A stretch of DNA of 5,971 bases from Clostridia bacterium (GTDB lineage Bacteria > Bacillota > Clostridia > Christensenellales > UBA1242), in the NCBI GenBank assembly GCA_017503445.1, contig JAFVTB010000063.1, forward strand, positions 1 to 5,971, given 5' to 3'. The translations under genes and the position numbers were made by a program. This document shows, piece by piece, positions 3,516 through 5,971 of this stretch. Within the stretch, counting starts at the first letter, position 1. Each line of letters opens with the position of its first letter. The notes under the pieces were generated by a model that saw nothing but the letters and a program-made list of their open reading frames with translations, ran no database searches and was not told where the DNA came from.

Positions 3516-5300
3516 ATGAAATACACAATAAAAGAAGTAAAAAATTCGTTTTTAAGTTTTTTCGAAAAAAACAATCATAAAATCATTTCGGGCAGTTCAA
3601 TTATTCCCGAAAACGATGACAGTCTTTTGTTCATCAACGCGGGTATGGCGCCAATCAAAAAGGTTTTCACGGGCGAAGCGGTGCCACAATCAAAGCGTAT
3701 GTGCAACCTTCAACATTGCATTAGCACAAATGATATCGACAGCATTGGCGATCGCCACCATTTGTCAAGTTTTTGTATGCTGGGCAGCTGGAGTGTTGGC
3801 GACTACTTCAAGCACGATGCAATCCGCTTTGCAACAAACCTTTTGGTCAATGAACTCAAAATTCCAAAAGAAAAATTGTATGCAACGGTGTTTTCTGGCG
3901 ATGAGGCGCGCGGCATTCCCGCCGATGAAGAAAGCATCACACATTGGAAGGCGGTTGGCTTTGCCGATAACCACATCATCAAATGCGGGTTTGAAGACAA
4001 TTTTTGGCGTATGGGTGATGGCGAAGGTCCTTGCGGCCCATGCACAGAAGTGTTCTTTGACACGGGCGATAAATATTCAAAATCTTATGAAGAAACCGGC
4101 GTGTTTGATGACAAAAAACGCTATATTGAAATTTGGAATGTGGGCGTGTTTATGCAATATCTTCAAACCGCTGATGGCAAATATCTTCCGCTTCCGTTCA
4201 ACAGTGTGGATACGGGCAGCGGCATTGAACGCCTTGTGATGACCCTTAATGGCTTGGACAGCGTTTATGAAACCGAAGTGTATGCGCCAATCATTGACTT
4301 TGTGCGCAACAACTGCGCCGCCCCAAACGATGTTTCACTTCGCATTATTGCCGACCACCTCAAAACCAGTGTGCTGATTTTGAACGCCGGCGTTTTGCCA
4401 AGCAATGTGGGCAGGGGATATGTTCTTCGCCGTTTGCTTCGCCGCGCAATGCGCCATATTCGCGAAGTTCAGGGCAACGCAAACCTTTTGGCGGAAGTTA
4501 CGCAAAAAACCATTGAAAATTTGATTGCTTGCGATATCGCGCCAGATTGGAATTTCACCCACGCACAGATTGTGGATGCGGTGCTTGCCGAAAGCCAAAA
4601 GTTTGAAAAACTGCTTGCCCAAGGCATTAAGGTGTTTGCGGATTTTGTTTCAAAACCACAAAACATTGTTGATGGCTTCCTTGCGCCAGAACTTGTGTTT
4701 AAATTGTATGACACTTTCGGCTTCCCGTTTGAAATGACGCGTGAACTTGCCGAAGAAAAAGGGCTTAAAGTTGATGAAAATGGCTTTAATGAGCTCTTTG
4801 CCAAACACCGCGAGGCCAGCAAGGGCAACACCGGCAAAGTGTTTAAGTGCGGGCTTGCGGAAGAAACCGAAGAAACCACGCGACTGCACACCGCAACCCA
4901 TCTTTTGCACGCGGGCTTAAAGAAAGTTCTTGGCACGCATGTCAATCAAAAGGGCAGCAATATCACCCCAGAACGCCTGCGTTTCGATTTCAATTTTGAA
5001 CGCAAAATGCTTCCGGAAGAAATCAAAGCGGTTGAAGATTATGTCAATGAAATCATTGCCGCCGCTGTGCCTGTTGTGCGCGAAGAAATGACCGTTGAAG
5101 AAGCCAAGGCCGCGGGCGCAATTGGGCTTTTTGAAAGCCGCTATGGCGATAAGGTTTCCGTTTTCACAATCGGCGGCTTCAGCAAAGAAATTTGCGGCGG
5201 CCCACATGTGGAAAACACCAAAGACCTTGGCACATTTAAAATCCAAAAAGAAGAAAGCTCAAGCGCCGGCGTTCGCCGTATTAAAGCTGTGCTTAAATAA
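3516..5300 (+). CDS. alaS: Short alanyl-tRNA synthetase-like protein lacking C-Ala
   Basis: A class II synthetase-type protein of 594 residues; bacterial AlaRS is usually near 870. AlaRS activates alanine with ATP and charges tRNA-Ala. Residues 1-260 are the catalytic domain: NAGMAPIKKVF (41-51), MLGSWSVGDYFKHDAI (88-103), GPCGPCTE (171-178), IEIWN (204-208) and motif 3 VDTGSGIER (231-239). Residues 275-440 are the tRNA-recognition helices (LRIIADHLKTS, then LPSNVGRGYVLRRLLRRAMRH). The editing domain follows, with zinc-type ligands H458-x3-H462 and C560-x3-H564. The protein ends right after SAGVRRIKAV, where longer AlaRS continue into the oligomerisation and C-Ala regions. By eye, S70 stands where CVR or CIR normally gives the motif-2 arginine, and C87 replaces the E of FFEMLG. 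The start is supported by homology from residue 1, although there is no SD. It may be a true short AlaRS or an AlaRS-related paralogue. Confidence 0.88.
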   Translation: MKYTIKEVKNSFLSFFEKNNHKIISGSSIIPENDDSLLFINAGMAPIKKVFTGEAVPQSKRMCNLQHCISTNDIDSIGDRHHLSSFCMLGSWSVGDYFKHDAIRFATNLLVNELKIPKEKLYATVFSGDEARGIPADEESITHWKAVGFADNHIIKCGFEDNFWRMGDGEGPCGPCTEVFFDTGDKYSKSYEETGVFDDKKRYIEIWNVGVFMQYLQTADGKYLPLPFNSVDTGSGIERLVMTLNGLDSVYETEVYAPIIDFVRNNCAAPNDVSLRIIADHLKTSVLILNAGVLPSNVGRGYVLRRLLRRAMRHIREVQGNANLLAEVTQKTIENLIACDIAPDWNFTHAQIVDAVLAESQKFEKLLAQGIKVFADFVSKPQNIVDGFLAPELVFKLYDTFGFPFEMTRELAEEKGLKVDENGFNELFAKHREASKGNTGKVFKCGLAEETEETTRLHTATHLLHAGLKKVLGTHVNQKGSNITPERLRFDFNFERKMLPEEIKAVEDYVNEIIAAAVPVVREEMTVEEAKAAGAIGLFESRYGDKVSVFTIGGFSKEICGGPHVENTKDLGTFKIQKEESSSAGVRRIKAVLK

Positions 5301-5301
5301 C

Positions 5302-5327
5302 AAAAACACCCAAACGGGTGTTTTTTT
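5302..5327. terminator. Bidirectional intrinsic terminator after alaS
   Basis: AAAAACACCC (5302-5311) pairs perfectly with GGGTGTTTTT (5316-5325) around an AAAC loop, followed by more Ts to 5327. It begins two bases after the alaS stop. On the minus strand it lies at the end of the XRE gene, whose stop codon overlaps the T-tract, and it gives U-rich RNA there too. Confidence 0.92.
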
Positions 5328-5544
5328 ATGCAAATGCGCGGCGGCCAACAAGTTCATCAAGGGAAATATCAAACAAATCTGCAAGGAATATCAAGGTGAA
5401 AATATCAGGAACACTGTGGCCGTTTTCATAGTTTGACACCAAACTTTTGTGGCCGTGCAACTGAATCGCCAGCTGTTCCTGTGTTAAACCCATTTGTTTT
5501 CGAAAGAATTTCAAATTTTTTTTAAGTTTTTCTTGATATTCCAT
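5326..5544 (-). CDS. XRE-family (Cro/CI-type) transcriptional regulator
   Basis: A 72-residue protein that is almost entirely one HTH domain, from KKNLKFFRKQMGLTQEQLA through SLVSNYENG to PDIFTLIFLADLFDISLDEL, the pattern of phage-repressor-type regulators. The recognition helix is about HKSLVSNYENG. There is no sensor or dimerisation domain beyond the HTH, as in small Cro-like repressors. I take the ATG at 5544; a longer reading from TTG 5598 would run through the operator and adds non-conserved residues. The SD is weak (AAGTGA, then AAAAA). The gene diverges from a surface-protein gene, with two related palindromes between them, so it very likely represses that gene and perhaps itself. Its own promoter is not clear: a poor TTGGTT-N17-TGTACA pair overlaps the operators. 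The 3' end overlaps the terminator shared with alaS. Confidence 0.9.
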   Translation of the reverse strand: MEYQEKLKKNLKFFRKQMGLTQEQLAIQLHGHKSLVSNYENGHSVPDIFTLIFLADLFDISLDELVGRRAFA

Positions 5545-5552
5545 TTTTTCAC

Positions 5553-5582
5553 TTGACAAAGTGTACAATCTTCTTGTATTAT
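5553..5582 (+). promoter_or_regulatory. Promoter of the plus-strand membrane/secreted protein gene
   Basis: TTGACA (5553-5558) and TATTAT (5577-5582, one mismatch) are separated by 18 bp. The predicted start is near 5589, giving a leader of about 35 nt with SD GGGGGAG at 5614-5620. Operator 2 fills the spacer and operator 1 covers the start site, so binding would block RNA polymerase. Confidence 0.75.
5563..5579. promoter_or_regulatory. Operator half of a twin-site switch (O2)
   Basis: GTACAA (5563-5568), five bases, then TTGTAT (5574-5579) has the same form as the operator at 5587-5615 with one mismatch in the arm. Its centre is 30 bp from the other site, close to three helical turns. It lies between the -35 and -10 of the plus promoter. 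Confidence 0.7.
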
Positions 5583-5586
5583 TTAA

Positions 5587-5615
5587 CCAAAAGTACAAGT
5601 ATCTTGTACTTTTGG
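5587..5615. promoter_or_regulatory. Perfect 13-bp inverted repeat, main operator (O1) or leader hairpin
   Basis: CCAAAAGTACAAG (5587-5599) and CTTGTACTTTTGG (5603-5615) are perfect inverted repeats with a TAT spacer. The core GTACAA-N5-TTGTAC recurs at 5563-5579. Position, symmetry and the adjacent XRE gene mark it as the likely binding site of that regulator. In RNA the same bases would form a hairpin whose last two G residues belong to the GGGGGAG SD, so a translational effect is also possible. Confidence 0.85.
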
Positions 5616-5623
5616 GGGAGAAA

Positions 5624-5971
5624 ATGAAAGATTTTAACGAAAATCAGCAAGAAAAAGGCACTTCGCTTATCAAAAGTATGCCACAAAGTGCCCAAAATGA
5701 TACATATCTTGGCAACAATTTTTGCAAAAACACAAAAAAATCTATAAAAAATGTTAGTTTTCTAAGAAAACCCCGCGTTTTTAAAGTCATTGCCGCAAGT
5801 GGGCTTGCACTTTTTATGGGCGTCGGGGTTCTTTGCGGTGTGTTGTTGGCGCCAATGAACCCAACAAAGGCAAATGTATTAACTGAAAATAGAATGGAAT
5901 ATCAAGAAGACAAATGGGAGGGTGCAGATAGATTGATTTACCCCCAAGAAGATGATCCCGTAATTTGTGTG
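5624..5971 (+). CDS. N-terminal part of an unrecognised membrane-anchored or secreted protein (runs off window)
   Basis: An open frame of 116 codons from ATG 5624 to the window end, with no stop. The SD GGGGGAG at 5614-5620 precedes it. Residues 1-51 are polar and rich in Asn, Gln and Lys. A basic stretch, RKPRVFK, leads into a hydrophobic segment (about 52-78, VIAASGLALFMGVGVLCGVL), a signal peptide or anchor with a long cytoplasmic N-region. PTKA at 80-83 could be a signal-peptidase site. The following residues are acidic. The visible part shows no family. It is divergent from the XRE gene and sits under the twin operators, so its expression is probably switched by that regulator. The length and C-terminal cell-wall features cannot be seen. 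Confidence 0.8.
   Translation, partial: MKDFNENQQEKGTSLIKSMPQSAQNDTYLGNNFCKNTKKSIKNVSFLRKPRVFKVIAASGLALFMGVGVLCGVLLAPMNPTKANVLTENRMEYQEDKWEGADRLIYPQEDDPVICV

Noticed and set aside
5195..5215. DnaA-box-like TGTGGAAAA inside alaS (also near 2904 in the minus-strand gene)
   Set aside because: These are single isolated matches within coding sequence, explained by codon use, with no clustering.
5545..5598. Longer XRE protein starting at TTG 5598
   Set aside because: The added 18 residues would be encoded by the operator region, are not HTH-like, and no SD precedes the TTG; ATG 5544 gives the standard domain start.

Overview
The window most likely comes from a Bacillota (Firmicutes) genome, probably an uncultured clostridial-type lineage. 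The main evidence is the run Mini-III (mrnC), rlmB and sigH, a block typical of that phylum. SD-type translation starts (GGGGGAAAATG contexts), A-tract/T-tract terminators and a SigH with full regions 2 and 4 fit this. I cannot name a genus from the sequence.

Layout. Positions 1-101 hold a compact cluster of DnaA-box sequences: an exact 21-bp tandem repeat plus an inverted box. Then comes a tightly overlapping plus-strand operon: mrnC (102-524, 23S rRNA maturation), rlmB (521-1246, 23S rRNA 2'-O-methylation) and sigH (1246-1878, alternative sigma factor). Positions 1879-1996 are an almost pure A/T spacer, ending in a bidirectional terminator. On the minus strand, tRNA-Arg(CCG) (2993-3069, CCA encoded) is followed after only 15 nt by an unrecognised 320-residue soluble protein (2015-2977), so the two are probably cotranscribed.

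Positions 3070-3420 are the oddest part. Between the tRNA and alaS lies a locally GC-rich, hairpin-dense insert. Beyond it is a second, decayed copy of the 5' half of the same tRNA with its upstream flank. A reasonable tRNA promoter lies beyond the decayed copy, not next to the intact tRNA. A 13-nt piece of the tRNA 3' half also occurs inside the insert in the opposite orientation. This looks like a small element inserted at, or a rearrangement of, a tRNA gene.

Next is a short alaS-like gene (3516-5300, 594 aa). It has a perfect consensus promoter so close to the ATG that the mRNA should be leaderless or nearly so. The protein keeps the catalytic, tRNA-recognition and editing domains but has no C-Ala region, and by eye two usually conserved motif-2-region residues are replaced.

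The right end is a divergent regulatory pair. A 72-residue XRE-type repressor is on the minus strand, and on the plus strand is the start of a membrane-anchored or secreted protein that runs off the window. Two related palindromes of the form GTACAA-N5-TTGTAC lie 30 bp apart between them. One is in the spacer of the plus promoter and the other covers the predicted transcription start up to the SD, which is a clear operator arrangement.

The best candidates for something undescribed are the tRNA-Arg half-duplication with its structured insert, the leaderless short AlaRS-like gene, and the XRE twin-operator switch in front of a surface protein. The 320-aa protein with repeated AKE and IIDAD motifs is a further unknown.
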